The notes beneath the pieces were generated by a model. The model worked only from the letters and a program-made list of their open reading frames with translations, did no database searches and was not told where the DNA came from. The position numbers and the translations under genes were made by a program. A stretch of DNA of 45,710 bases from JAVBLF01 sp031553675 (GTDB lineage: Bacteria; Bacillota; Clostridia; Christensenellales; CALWSW01). Shown piece by piece: positions 24,996 through 33,420 of this stretch. Position 1 is the first letter of the stretch. Every line of letters begins with the position of its first letter. The DNA is taken from assembly GCA_031553675.1 (NCBI GenBank), contig JAVBLF010000059.1, positions 1 through 45,710 of the forward strand, given 5' to 3'.

Positions 24996-27002
24996 TTGGA
25001 TAGAGATGTTTTAGAGTCAAAAAGTTTGATGGATCTACGCGAAATTGCGAAGATGGCCGGACTTCGTTCGGTCACGAAATATCGCAAACAAGAGCTGATC
25101 GAGCTCCTTTCGGGGCAAAATGCGACGGACGCAGACAGCGTTTCCGCGCCGAACGAAGAAGCGCCGAAGCCTGCTGAAACGCGGGTCGAAGCGCCCCTTT
25201 CCGCTGCGCCTCGCAGCGCACCGCCCGCCACGATGGCGGCGCCGATTCAGCAAGCGATCAACGCACCCGCGCCGGACAACGATGTGATGCCGGGCAACGC
25301 GCCGGTCGCACCCCGCGTGCCCTTTACCCAGCGCCCCGCCACGCCGCCCCCATCCAACGCGACCGGCAACTACCGCCCGCACACCCGCGGCTATCGCGCG
25401 AACGACAACACTGCGAACCAAGGCGGAAACTACACGTCGCCACGCGGCAATTACAATTACAATCAAAACAGTAACTATCATCAGCAAGGCGCACCCTACG
25501 GCCAAAACAACGCCTACGGACAGGGCAACTACCCCCAAAACGCGCCTTCCTACCAACCCAACCAGCCTTACAATTCCCCCGGCCAGGGCTACCAGCAGAA
25601 CCAAAACTACGGATCCTACAACAACAATTACAACCGCGGATATACCTCGTCGCAGGGGAACTTCGGCGGCGGCAACCAATTCGGCGGCCAGTATGCCAAC
25701 ACGTCGGCGCCGCAAAACCAGGCGAACTTCAGCCGCGATGCGCAAACGCCCGGCGCTTACCCTGCCCACCGCGAAGAAGGGTATTACAACAAAGAGTTCG
25801 GCACCAGCAACCCGGCAGTTCCCGAGCTCCTCAGCGGCGGTGAATGTGGCGATGCCGAGGGCGTGCTCGAGATCCATCCGGACGGCTACGGCTTCTTGCG
25901 CAGCGAAAACTACCTGCCCGGCAACAAGGACGTCTACGTCTCGATCGCGCAAATTCGCCGCTTCAATCTGAAGACGGGGGACCTCGTCACCGGCAAGACG
26001 CGCCCGAGCCGCGAAGGTGAAAAATTCCTCGGCCTGCTCTACATCACGGCGATCAACGGCATGGATCCGGAGCAGATCTACCATCGCAAAAGCTTTGAAA
26101 AGCTCGTCCCGATCTACCCGGACAAACGCCTGACCCTCGAACGCGACGACATGCCCAAGGACTACGCCATCCGCCTGATCGACTTGATCGCGCCGATCGG
26201 TAAAGGCCAGCGCGCACTCGTCGTCGCGCCGCCCAAAGCAGGCAAGACGATACTGCTCAAAAAGATCGCCAACAGCATCTCCAAAAACCACCCCGAATGC
26301 ACTCTGATCGTGCTGTTGATCGACGAGCGCCCCGAAGAAGTCACCGACATGCAGCGCTCGATCGACGGCGAGATCATTTATTCGACCTTCGATGAACTGC
26401 CCGAACACCACACCCGCGTCGCCGAAATGGTGCTCGAACGCGCCCAGCGCCTCGTCGAGTGCGGCCAGGACGTCGTCGTCCTCCTCGACTCGATCACCCG
26501 CCTCGCCCGCGCCTACAACCAGACCGTCCCGCCCAGCGGACGCACCCTTTCCGGCGGCTTGGATCCCAGCGCCCTCCACAAACCGAAACGGTTCTTCGGC
26601 GCCGCCCGCAACATCGAAGGCGGCGGCAGCCTGACGATCATCGCGACCGCCCTCGTCGAAACCGGCAGCCGCATGGACGACATCGTCTACGAGGAATTCA
26701 AAGGCACCGGCAACATGGAAGTCCATCTCGACCGCAAGATGAGCGAAAAACGCATCTTCCCCGCGATCGACATCGCGAAGTCCGGCACACGCCGCGAAGA
26801 CCTCCTGCTCTCCCAGACCGAGCTCGACGGCATCGCCGCGATCCGCCGCCTCCTCAGCCGCGCCAACGCCCTGGAAAGCACCGAGCAAATGCTCGAAATG
26901 CTGTCCCAGTCGAAGACAAACGCCGACTTCCTCAAGAACTTCTCGGGCTGGGTCAAGATGTGGGAAGACAGTGGGTTTACGATCGTGAACAACTCGAGGT
27001 GA
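24996..27002 (+). CDS. rho: Transcription termination factor Rho with an Asn/Gln/Tyr/Gly-rich insert
   Basis: A 668-residue hexameric RNA helicase that terminates transcription; usual length is about 420. Residues 1-42 are the Rho_N helical domain (LMDLREIAKMAGL, KYRKQELIELL). Residues about 45-280 are an insert: Ala/Pro-rich to about 120, then strongly enriched in Asn, Gln, Tyr and Gly with tracts such as YNYNQNSNYHQQG. Residues about 281-360 are the RNA-binding cold-shock fold (EGVLEIHPDGYGFLRS). The ATPase domain has Walker A APPKAGKTILLK, Walker B IVLLIDERPEEV and RNIEGGGSLTI. The start is a TTG with GGAGGG 7 nt upstream. It is transcribed alone, opposite to its neighbours. Confidence 0.96.
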   Translation: MDRDVLESKSLMDLREIAKMAGLRSVTKYRKQELIELLSGQNATDADSVSAPNEEAPKPAETRVEAPLSAAPRSAPPATMAAPIQQAINAPAPDNDVMPGNAPVAPRVPFTQRPATPPPSNATGNYRPHTRGYRANDNTANQGGNYTSPRGNYNYNQNSNYHQQGAPYGQNNAYGQGNYPQNAPSYQPNQPYNSPGQGYQQNQNYGSYNNNYNRGYTSSQGNFGGGNQFGGQYANTSAPQNQANFSRDAQTPGAYPAHREEGYYNKEFGTSNPAVPELLSGGECGDAEGVLEIHPDGYGFLRSENYLPGNKDVYVSIAQIRRFNLKTGDLVTGKTRPSREGEKFLGLLYITAINGMDPEQIYHRKSFEKLVPIYPDKRLTLERDDMPKDYAIRLIDLIAPIGKGQRALVVAPPKAGKTILLKKIANSISKNHPECTLIVLLIDERPEEVTDMQRSIDGEIIYSTFDELPEHHTRVAEMVLERAQRLVECGQDVVVLLDSITRLARAYNQTVPPSGRTLSGGLDPSALHKPKRFFGAARNIEGGGSLTIIATALVETGSRMDDIVYEEFKGTGNMEVHLDRKMSEKRIFPAIDIAKSGTRREDLLLSQTELDGIAAIRRLLSRANALESTEQMLEMLSQSKTNADFLKNFSGWVKMWEDSGFTIVNNSR

Positions 27003-27036
27003 CGCTAGGGTTTTTTCGCTTTTTTCTTTGACTTCT

Positions 27037-27060
27037 TTTCTTGTAAGAAAAGAAGCAAAA
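27037..27060 (+). repeat. Perfect inverted repeat after rho
   Basis: Between rho and the DUF378 gene are an A/T-rich hairpin here (CTTCTTTTCTT/AAGAAAAGAAG, 2-nt centre), a 7-bp hairpin CAACCCG/CGGGTTG (27072-27098) and a stronger 12-bp one at 27107-27138. None has a clear T-run on the plus strand, so the rho terminator is uncertain. Confidence 0.55.
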
Positions 27061-27106
27061 GAACTTCTGTACAACCCGTCAACTCCGTTTCCGGGTTGCT
27101 TGCCCC

Positions 27107-27138
27107 GAAATACCCGCCTGAATCAGGGCGGGTATTTC
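27107..27138. repeat. 12-bp perfect hairpin downstream of rho
   Basis: GAAATACCCGCC pairs with GGCGGGTATTTC around an 8-nt loop. It is the most stable hairpin in the rho 3' region and may stabilise or terminate the rho transcript. Confidence 0.6.
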
Positions 27139-27193
27139 GATGTTTCGCGCTACAGGTTTGTGAGGTTGTTGCGCAAAGCTTCGACTGCATCTG

Positions 27194-27233
27194 GCAAAAA
27201 AAAACGCTGCGGCTGGTGTAGCGTGCAGCGTTT
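27194..27233 (-). terminator. Terminator of the DUF378 gene
   Basis: AAACGCTGC/GCAGCGTTT form a 9-bp stem. On the minus strand it is followed by a run of T. It lies about 45 bp after the stop at 27279. Confidence 0.8.
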
Positions 27234-27278
27234 AGTGGAAGATCGGTTCGATAGCGAATCGTTTTGCTACGAGGGTTC

Positions 27279-27482
27279 TCAGTCTCTGCTTTCGTCGTAG
27301 CGTCGCACCTTGCCGACGAGTGTGATGCCCCATAGGCCGGCAACGCCAACCAGCGCATAGATAATCCGGCTCAGCATGGATGCGGGACCGAACATCGTCG
27401 CAACGAGGTCAAACTGAAACAGGCCGATTAGGCCCCAGTTCAGCGCGCCAATGATGACGAGTATCAAAGCCAAAATGTCCAT
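27279..27482 (-). CDS. DUF378 small membrane protein
   Basis: A 67-residue protein with two membrane helices and the DUF378 pattern LILVIIGALNWGLIGLFQFDLV and SRIIYALVGVAGLW. Function is unknown. AAGGAG lies 8 nt before the ATG; ten upstream codons are open but have no ribosome site. It appears to be monocistronic, with its own terminator. Confidence 0.9.
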   Translation of the reverse strand: MDILALILVIIGALNWGLIGLFQFDLVATMFGPASMLSRIIYALVGVAGLWGITLVGKVRRYDESRD

Positions 27483-27621
27483 CTCTTCAACTCCTTCCAG
27501 AAAGAATCGCAATTAGTATACCCAGTGCATGCGATTTTAGACAGCAAAGAGCGAAGCATTCGACATTTTCTCCTTTTTTCTCAGAAGATGTCGGTGCTGC
27601 GATGCCTTTCGACAATTCGTT

Positions 27622-27933
27622 TTACAATTCAGAATACATATGGCGCGGTTTACTGCGTTCTTTCCCCTCTTCGGGCAAGGACTCGATCTCGAGGCTGTCG
27701 AACGAAACCGCATCCATGAACTCCGCCCGCCGAAACACGGCGCGTCCACAGCGGTTCATGTCGATGACATGCTTGTCCAGCACGATGGGGCGCGACACGT
27801 CGAGCGCTTGGCAAGGCTTCGTCAGCGCGTCCTCCAAGTCCCCCGCCGTCCACTCCGCCCCTTGAAGCGCCCATTCGCACAAGTGATCCCGGACGATCTT
27901 GGTGTTTTTCCGTTCCACGATCCAAAGCTTCAT
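27622..27933 (-). CDS. Small conserved hypothetical protein
   Basis: A 103-residue soluble protein starting MKLWIVERKNTKIVRDHLCE, with DLEDALTKPCQALDVSRPIVL, and EFMDAVSFDSLEIE near the C-terminus. I recognise the pattern as a small family found in clostridia, without a known function. The start is supported by GGGGGAGGAT 8 nt upstream. It reads in the same direction as the flanking genes but is separated by more than 130 bp on each side. There are no membrane segments or signal peptide. Confidence 0.75.
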   Translation of the reverse strand: MKLWIVERKNTKIVRDHLCEWALQGAEWTAGDLEDALTKPCQALDVSRPIVLDKHVIDMNRCGRAVFRRAEFMDAVSFDSLEIESLPEEGKERSKPRHMYSEL

Positions 27934-28033
27934 CGAAATATCCTCCCCCAAAACATTGGCAGGACGCACGACGCGGCCTGCCAGAAACGATTCGCGAAAA
28001 CAAGCGACGGCGTGGTGCGCGTTGAGCGCGCCA

Positions 28034-28075
28034 TGCCGGGGTATACCGAAGTACCCCACAAATCGGAGATTTGGG
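28034..28075. repeat. Two adjacent hairpins beside repeat copy 2
   Basis: GGGGTA/TACCCC followed by CAAATC-GGA-GATTTG form two small hairpins in a gap without genes (27934-28126). The segment CAAATCGGAG also occurs next to copy 3 of the 31-bp repeat (36761-36770), so the repeated unit may be larger than 31 bp. Confidence 0.5.
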
Positions 28076-28089
28076 GGGGTGCGTCGAAA

Positions 28090-28120
28090 GTTTTTGCGCA
28101 GCTTTTTTCAAAAAGCGCGT
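28090..28120 (+). repeat. 31-bp intergenic repeat, copy 2
   Basis: It is the same 31 bases as at 992-1022, in the same orientation. It lies 6 bp beyond the stop codon of the CtpA-type protease gene, on its 3' side. Confidence 0.85.
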
Positions 28121-28126
28121 GCCCCC

Positions 28127-29323
28127 TCAAAGCTGCCCGCGCAGCACCCGAAGCGCGGCCTCGAGCTGGGTGTCCTGCGATTCTTCGAGGGCGGAAACCG
28201 GTACGTTTTGCTGCTCTTCGGGCAGCTCGACGACGAGGTCGGGCGCGATGCCGGTGCCGTGCAGGCTCCGGCCGTTGGGTGTGTAGTAGACGGCTGTCGT
28301 CAGCTTCACGTGGCCGTCGCCCGTCAGCATGGGGTAGACGGTCTGTACGATGCCTTTGCCGTAGGTCTGGGTGCCGACGAGTGTCGCCACCTGGTAGTCC
28401 TGGAGGGCGCCCGCAAGCACTTCACTCGCCGAGGCGCTGAAGCCGTTGACGAGCACGGCCATGGGCAGGTCGAGGGCGCCGGCGTGGGATTTGTACACTT
28501 CTTCCTTGCCGTCGCGGGTGCGCATGGTGAGCACGATGCCGTCGTTCAGGAGTTCGTCCGCGATGTCGACGACTTTTCCGAGGTCGCCGCCCGGGTTGCC
28601 GCGCAGGTCGATCAGGAGCGCTTTGGCGCCCGATTGCTTGGCTTGCGCGATCGCGGACCGGAAACCTTCGACGCAATCGCCGGTGAATTCGTCGATGCGC
28701 ACATAAAAGACTTCGCCGTAGCTTTTCGTGTGGACGCGATGGGTCACGATCTCTTCGTTGTGGATGTCAAAGGTCAGCTTTTCCTCGCCCCGCATGACGG
28801 TGATTTGGTAGGGCTTCACGTCGAATGTGCCGATGCGCTTGACGAGGTCTTCGGTCGTCCAACCTTCGACGCTTTCGCCGTCGATCGCGAAAAAGGTGTC
28901 CTCGGTGCGAATGCCGGCGCGTTCGGCCGGCGAGTCTTCGTGCACGAACATGACGTAGATCGTTCCGTCGTCGCGCATGCCGATGCCGACGCCGATGCCG
29001 ACGTACTTGCCCGACTGCTCGCTCATGATCCTTTCGTACTCTTCCGCCGTGTAATACGCGGCGTACTTGTCGTCTAGTGAGGCGAGCATGCCTTTGGCCG
29101 CGCTGTCGAACATGTGCTGGTCGTCGACCGCTTTGTAAAAGCTCCGATCGATGATCGTCGATACTTCGCCGATCTGGCGGAGCCGCCCGATCTGCGGGAT
29201 CAAAAGGCCGAATTGGGAGGGTGAAAGGCCGGTAAACAATAACAAGCCCAAAAAAGTGCCCAGCATCAAAGTGATCAGCATGCAGAGCAGACAAGCCGCA
29301 ACCGCTCTGTTTTTCGATATCAT
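28127..29323 (-). CDS. S41 carboxy-terminal processing protease (CtpA/CtpB type)
   Basis: A 398-residue secreted or membrane-tethered serine protease. It has an N-terminal membrane helix (about 8-33), a PDZ domain (IGVGIGMRDDGTIYVMFV, SPAERAGIRTEDTFFAIDG) and the S41 domain with LRGNPGGDLGKV, catalytic serine in NGFSASASEVLAG and lysine in GTQTYGKGIVQ. In B. subtilis, CtpB cleaves SpoIVFA to trigger pro-sigma-K processing; since a spoIVFA/spoIVFB pair is in this window, such a role is attractive but unproven. GGAGG lies 6 nt before the ATG. It follows the LCP gene by 205 bp. Confidence 0.92.
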   Translation of the reverse strand: MISKNRAVAACLLCMLITLMLGTFLGLLLFTGLSPSQFGLLIPQIGRLRQIGEVSTIIDRSFYKAVDDQHMFDSAAKGMLASLDDKYAAYYTAEEYERIMSEQSGKYVGIGVGIGMRDDGTIYVMFVHEDSPAERAGIRTEDTFFAIDGESVEGWTTEDLVKRIGTFDVKPYQITVMRGEEKLTFDIHNEEIVTHRVHTKSYGEVFYVRIDEFTGDCVEGFRSAIAQAKQSGAKALLIDLRGNPGGDLGKVVDIADELLNDGIVLTMRTRDGKEEVYKSHAGALDLPMAVLVNGFSASASEVLAGALQDYQVATLVGTQTYGKGIVQTVYPMLTGDGHVKLTTAVYYTPNGRSLHGTGIAPDLVVELPEEQQNVPVSALEESQDTQLEAALRVLRGQL

Positions 29324-29528
29324 ACAATGCCTCCGAGCGGACGGTCCGCTGCGTGTTGGAAGCGGATCGGTCCGGGATTCAAGATGCGCGATCGTTTGGC
29401 CCAACGCGCTGCGAGCCCGTTTCGTATCTCGCTTTTGCGGGACTTTTGCGTGTGGTTTTTGTCAGCGCAAAAACGCAAACAGGCTTTTATACACTATTCC
29501 GCGCGCGCCGTTTTTAGAGCAGCGCCGA

Positions 29529-30980
29529 TCATTCGTCTTCGGGGATGTCGAAGAGGTCGATCGCGCCATGGGTGATGCTGGGGCGGGGTTTGGTCGACGC
29601 GACCGGTTTGCGGGTTGGATCGGCGGGTTGGGGCGGTGCGGCTTGGGCGCCGTGGGTCTTGGGCTTGGGGGTCGCGGGGGATGCTTTTTTGGTCGCCGCC
29701 GGTTTTTTGGTGCTTTGCTTCGCCTTTTTTTGCAGGTTCGCGAGGTCGGATAGCGCGTCGAGCTTGGGATCTTGGATCGCGAACACTTCTTCGATCAATG
29801 TCGCCTGCTCCTCGTTCGAGATCCCCCAATAGCTTTTCTTCCTGCTTTCGACGTATGCACCCGGAACGATATGGCAGTGGATCGCGTCGGGGCTGAGTCG
29901 GCTCGCGAAAAGCGCAAGCGAGCTGATCTGGCGGGTGTTGAGCTGGGTGTCCATGCGGTGGATCACGGTCTGGTAGAGGGCGGGAATCCTCGTCCATTGG
30001 CTCGTCTGGCGGAACTGATCGAAGAGGGCCAGCAGCATGCTTTGTTGGCGTTTGGCGCGTTCGACGTCGGTCGAGTCCTCGATCATGCGGCAATAATCGA
30101 GCACGCGTTGGCCGTCGAGGTGTTGGAGGCCGGGTTCGAGCGTGCGGCCGTTCACTTCGACGTCGATATCAACGTTGTAATCGACGCCGCCCATGGCGTT
30201 GACCAGTTCTTTGACAAAGGTCATATCAAATCCGATCGTGTCGTGGATCGGGATGTTACCGAAAAGTTTGGACACGGTTTTGGCGGCATATTCGTAGCCG
30301 CGCGTTTTGTTTTTCATGCCGCCTCCCATGCTGAAAGCGGCGTTGATCGCGTCGCGGTATTTGCGGTTGTAAATCTTGACGTAGCTGTCGCGCGGGATCG
30401 AGATCAGGTCGACGCGGCCGTTGTCGAAGTCCACCGAAACGAGCACCATGGCATCGGTGTAAAAGCGCTTTTGCTTGGCGCGTTCGGGGCTGTAGTCGAT
30501 GCCGAGCAGCAGTAGGTTCAAACGCGATTTCATGAACGAGGGATCGCTCTGGCTTGCGAGGAGCTGCTCCGGGTTGATCGTGGGGGCAGGCGTCGGGTGG
30601 GGCTCGCTGTCCTCGACGATTGCTTCGGAGGTCTCGTCCTCTTCGATCCAGGGGTCGTCTTCAAAGGCGGCTTCTTCGCTCTCCCAGGCTTCATCTTCGG
30701 CATCGACGCCGTCGGGCGTCATGCGATCGTCGTCTGGAAGGGGTGTGCTGTCGGCGCGGAGTCCGGTGTCAAACGTGGTGGTAAACGCCGACATGGGGTT
30801 GCGGATGAGGGTGATCACATTGGCCGTAACGACGCCCAACCCGATCGTGAGCAGCGATAGGACGCCGATGAGGACAATGTTTCGCTTTTTTTTGCGCTTT
30901 CGGAGTTTTTCGATGCCCTGTTCGTCGGGCGGGTTTTCGTTCTCCGCAGCAGAACGCGCGTCGCTTGGTTTCTCACTCAT
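29529..30980 (-). CDS. LytR-CpsA-Psr (LCP) family cell-wall ligase
   Basis: A 483-residue membrane protein. It has a basic N-terminus, a membrane helix (about 35-55), an acidic linker (about 80-130), the LCP domain with LLLLGIDY, FYTDAMVLVSV, ISIPRDSYVKI and VERAKRQQSML, and a long basic Lys/Pro/Ala-rich C-terminal tail (about 400-475). LCP enzymes attach anionic glycopolymers to peptidoglycan from lipid carriers. GAGGAG precedes the ATG. The start overlaps the end of the GerMN lipoprotein gene by 8 bp, so translation is probably coupled. It is the last gene of the kinase-GerMN-GerMN-LCP unit. Confidence 0.92.
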   Translation of the reverse strand: MSEKPSDARSAAENENPPDEQGIEKLRKRKKKRNIVLIGVLSLLTIGLGVVTANVITLIRNPMSAFTTTFDTGLRADSTPLPDDDRMTPDGVDAEDEAWESEEAAFEDDPWIEEDETSEAIVEDSEPHPTPAPTINPEQLLASQSDPSFMKSRLNLLLLGIDYSPERAKQKRFYTDAMVLVSVDFDNGRVDLISIPRDSYVKIYNRKYRDAINAAFSMGGGMKNKTRGYEYAAKTVSKLFGNIPIHDTIGFDMTFVKELVNAMGGVDYNVDIDVEVNGRTLEPGLQHLDGQRVLDYCRMIEDSTDVERAKRQQSMLLALFDQFRQTSQWTRIPALYQTVIHRMDTQLNTRQISSLALFASRLSPDAIHCHIVPGAYVESRKKSYWGISNEEQATLIEEVFAIQDPKLDALSDLANLQKKAKQSTKKPAATKKASPATPKPKTHGAQAAPPQPADPTRKPVASTKPRPSITHGAIDLFDIPEDE

Positions 30981-32394
30981 AACTCTCCTCAATTTCCAAT
31001 CCGGGGTTGCGAAGCATGGGACTGCCCAAACTGAGCGGTTCCATACTCGCCATCAATTGTCCATTCTCCAAAAACTGCACGCGCCGAACGCCGGGCAATT
31101 CGGTGAGCGTGTTGACGATCGCGTAGATAAACAGGCGTTTCTGGGAGTCTTCCCAGTCTTGCCAAGCGGAGGCGTGCCTGGCATCGAAGTTGACGACGGC
31201 ACAATCGCGGCTGACAAAGGCGTCGGAAATCGCGTCCGAAGGCAGGCCGAGATCGGCTTCGTCGCAAAGGGCACGCAGGATCGCGGCGGGGTCTTCATAG
31301 GCGTTCTGCGGCAGGAAAACCTCGCAGCGGCGCAGGTAGTGGCCGTCGATGCGGCGTCCTTCGACGATCTGCGCGATCGGTTCTGCCAGATCCCTGCGGG
31401 TCAAGTAGGCGCCGTTATCGGTGGATTCTTCTGCGTTGCCGTCAAAGCTGACGCGGATCGCTTCGACGCCCGAGAGCGACAGGCTCATCATCGAGCTGAC
31501 GACGGCCGCGCGCGACAGATCGCATGTGGCGCTGCCGGGGAAGACGACTTCGAGAACATTTTTGTAAGGGATGCGCTCCGACGTTGCCTCGTCCGTTTGC
31601 ACGCCACTGTAGTCGATGTGGCTGAAGATCTCGGGTTTTTCGGCGCTGGTGACGATGCCCTGCAAGCGGGGATCGCTGGGGCCGGCGAGCAATTCGCGCG
31701 CGATCTCGTTTTGCGCATCGCTTTCGCTGCGGATCTCGACGGGGCGCGTTTCGCAAAGCAGGTAGCGGCCTGACGCGTCGGGGAAGTAGAGCGTGATGTC
31801 GAGCGTCCGCGGAAACCAAGCGCCGGACGCCGAGAGCTGTTCGATCTGCTCGTAGTATTCCTTGGGGGTGCCGTCGAAACGCCGCATCGCACCAAGGGAG
31901 TACTCGTAGTAGGTCATGGCCTGGCCGTTGTAGAAGATATCGACGTATTCGATGCCCAGGAGGTCGATCAGCGTGTTGGCGATCGGGACGCGGGCTTGGA
32001 TGGCGGCGCTCAGATCGACGCTGCCTTCGAGGTCGACCACGGCGGTCTTGCCCGACACGACGATGCGCTTGAGCGAAACGCCCGCACGGCTTGCGACGAA
32101 AGGAAGCTCGATGCCCTCATCCCGCGCGCCGTCGAGCAACTCTTCGATCGCGGCCTGGGCGCGGGAGCGTCCGGGGGAAAGGGTCACTTCGCGGTACTCG
32201 ATCACAAGGCCGACATCGTTGCGGTAGTAGTAGAGGGGCAGGCGGACGGGCATTTCGCGTGGTTGCTGGAGCCAATCGACTTCGAGCGCGACGGGCGGCA
32301 GGGCGCTGTGTTCGGCGCTATCGGGTTTCTGGCAAGACGAAAGCGCGATCGCCAACGCGAACAAAACGCCGAGCAGCGCTGCCGTCTTGCGCAT
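30973..32394 (-). CDS. Lipoprotein with several GerMN domains
   Basis: A 473-residue exported lipoprotein. The signal peptide ends in the lipobox LSSC (Cys21). At least two GerMN-type units are visible: about 50-165 (LYYYRNDVGLVIEYREVTL, ending VDIFYNGQ) and about 195-310 (ITLYFPDASGRYLLCETRPV, ending near GVEAIRVSFDG); a third, weaker one runs to about 450 (VNTLTELPGVRRVQFLENGQ). GerMN occurs in spore protein GerM and in actinobacterial LpqB, partner of the kinase MtrB. GGAGG precedes the ATG; the gene lies 21 bp after the upstream GerMN gene. Confidence 0.85.
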   Translation of the reverse strand: MRKTAALLGVLFALAIALSSCQKPDSAEHSALPPVALEVDWLQQPREMPVRLPLYYYRNDVGLVIEYREVTLSPGRSRAQAAIEELLDGARDEGIELPFVASRAGVSLKRIVVSGKTAVVDLEGSVDLSAAIQARVPIANTLIDLLGIEYVDIFYNGQAMTYYEYSLGAMRRFDGTPKEYYEQIEQLSASGAWFPRTLDITLYFPDASGRYLLCETRPVEIRSESDAQNEIARELLAGPSDPRLQGIVTSAEKPEIFSHIDYSGVQTDEATSERIPYKNVLEVVFPGSATCDLSRAAVVSSMMSLSLSGVEAIRVSFDGNAEESTDNGAYLTRRDLAEPIAQIVEGRRIDGHYLRRCEVFLPQNAYEDPAAILRALCDEADLGLPSDAISDAFVSRDCAVVNFDARHASAWQDWEDSQKRLFIYAIVNTLTELPGVRRVQFLENGQLMASMEPLSLGSPMLRNPGLEIEESYE

Positions 32395-32415
32395 GGGATC
32401 GCCTCCTTTGCCGCC

Positions 32416-33420
32416 TTATTGTCTGTCGGGGATCTCGATCAGCCGGTTGAGGGCTTCGAGCGATACTTTCCAGGTTTCGTTTTCACGGCTCATCTTGACG
32501 GGGATGCCGGCGCGGCTCGACTCGTGGCCATCGTCGTGCAGGTAATGCAGGTCGATCCGGAAGAGTTCTTCGGCGCCGTCGCTCCTTCCGGCGACCTCCC
32601 AATCGATGATCCGATACGGAAGGTTTTCCCAGTTTTTGCGGAGTGTCTCGGCGCCGCTCGACGAGAGATCGACGCCTGCGTCGGTGGCGAGCATGCGCGC
32701 AAGCGCTTGCCAGTCGCGGTTTTTGGCCGCATCCAGAGCGCTTTCGAGCGCACGCTGCGCATCCATGACGACTTCGTTTGTGAAGCCGAGGGCCGGCAGC
32801 GGGCGATCGCCGTTCGCGTTGTCGGTGTCGAAACCGAAGTCACTGCGTTTGGGCGGCGCGCCGTTGACGTAGATCTGCACGCGGGCATAGCGGCCGCAGT
32901 CGATGGCAGTGTTGGCGATCGACTGGGCGGTCAAGCGGAGTTTGGCGTCGATCGCGCGGTCGCTGGGGTTGTTGATCGGGCGAAAGAGGATGGTGTCGCT
33001 GAAGTCGAGGTAGAGCGTATCGCCCTGGGCTTCAGTGGAGAGCAGCTCGATGTTTTTGCCGATCAACGCGGAGAGTCCGTGACTTTGCGGGCCCTCGATC
33101 AGGCGCGCGACGGCGGCGGCTTCGATGCTTTCCCCCGCAGGCACATCGACCTGCCGATGCTCGGCGGCGAGGTAAGGCGTGTCGCCCTGTCGGAAGTATA
33201 GCGTCATCCAAACGGCTTGCCGTCGGCCGCCCGATACGATGGGCACGAATTGCGGCACGCTAGGATCGCGTTGGGATTCACGGATCTTAAAGCGATCGGA
33301 AAACTGCAAGAGGTACATGACGCCCACGAGGCAGACCAACAAAAACGCGCTGAAGAGGAGCACGGTCCGCACGAGGCTGCGTTGCCTTTTGGCGGCGCGA
33401 ATGCGCTTGTCATTCGCCAC
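32416..33420 (-). CDS. Membrane-anchored GerMN-domain protein
   Basis: A 334-residue protein with an N-terminal basic segment and one membrane helix (about 17-38). The GerMN domain spans about 70-190 (MTLYFRQGDTPYLAAEHRQV, GDTLYLDFSDTILF, VQIYVNGAPPKRSDF). A C-terminal part from about 220 resembles an NTF2-like fold (ALDAAKNRDWQALARML, ending WKVSLEALNRLIEI). The GTG start has GGGGAG 6 nt upstream and overlaps the kinase gene by 11 bp, so the two are translationally linked. It is a probable extracytoplasmic partner of the kinase. Confidence 0.82.
   Translation of the reverse strand: MANDKRIRAAKRQRSLVRTVLLFSAFLLVCLVGVMYLLQFSDRFKIRESQRDPSVPQFVPIVSGGRRQAVWMTLYFRQGDTPYLAAEHRQVDVPAGESIEAAAVARLIEGPQSHGLSALIGKNIELLSTEAQGDTLYLDFSDTILFRPINNPSDRAIDAKLRLTAQSIANTAIDCGRYARVQIYVNGAPPKRSDFGFDTDNANGDRPLPALGFTNEVVMDAQRALESALDAAKNRDWQALARMLATDAGVDLSSSGAETLRKNWENLPYRIIDWEVAGRSDGAEELFRIDLHYLHDDGHESSRAGIPVKMSRENETWKVSLEALNRLIEIPDRQ

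Noticed and set aside
27037..27060. Hairpin after rho as its intrinsic terminator.
   Set aside because: The stem is A/T-rich with a 2-nt centre and no following T-run on the plus strand. It is kept as an inverted repeat only.
25035..27074. Long open frame on the minus strand opposite rho (also 17519-19687 and 13364-15106 plus strand, opposite pgpH and rnj).
   Set aside because: These are antisense shadows of well-identified genes in GC-rich DNA. They lack ribosome sites and protein-like composition (His/Asp/Val/Arg-rich low complexity).
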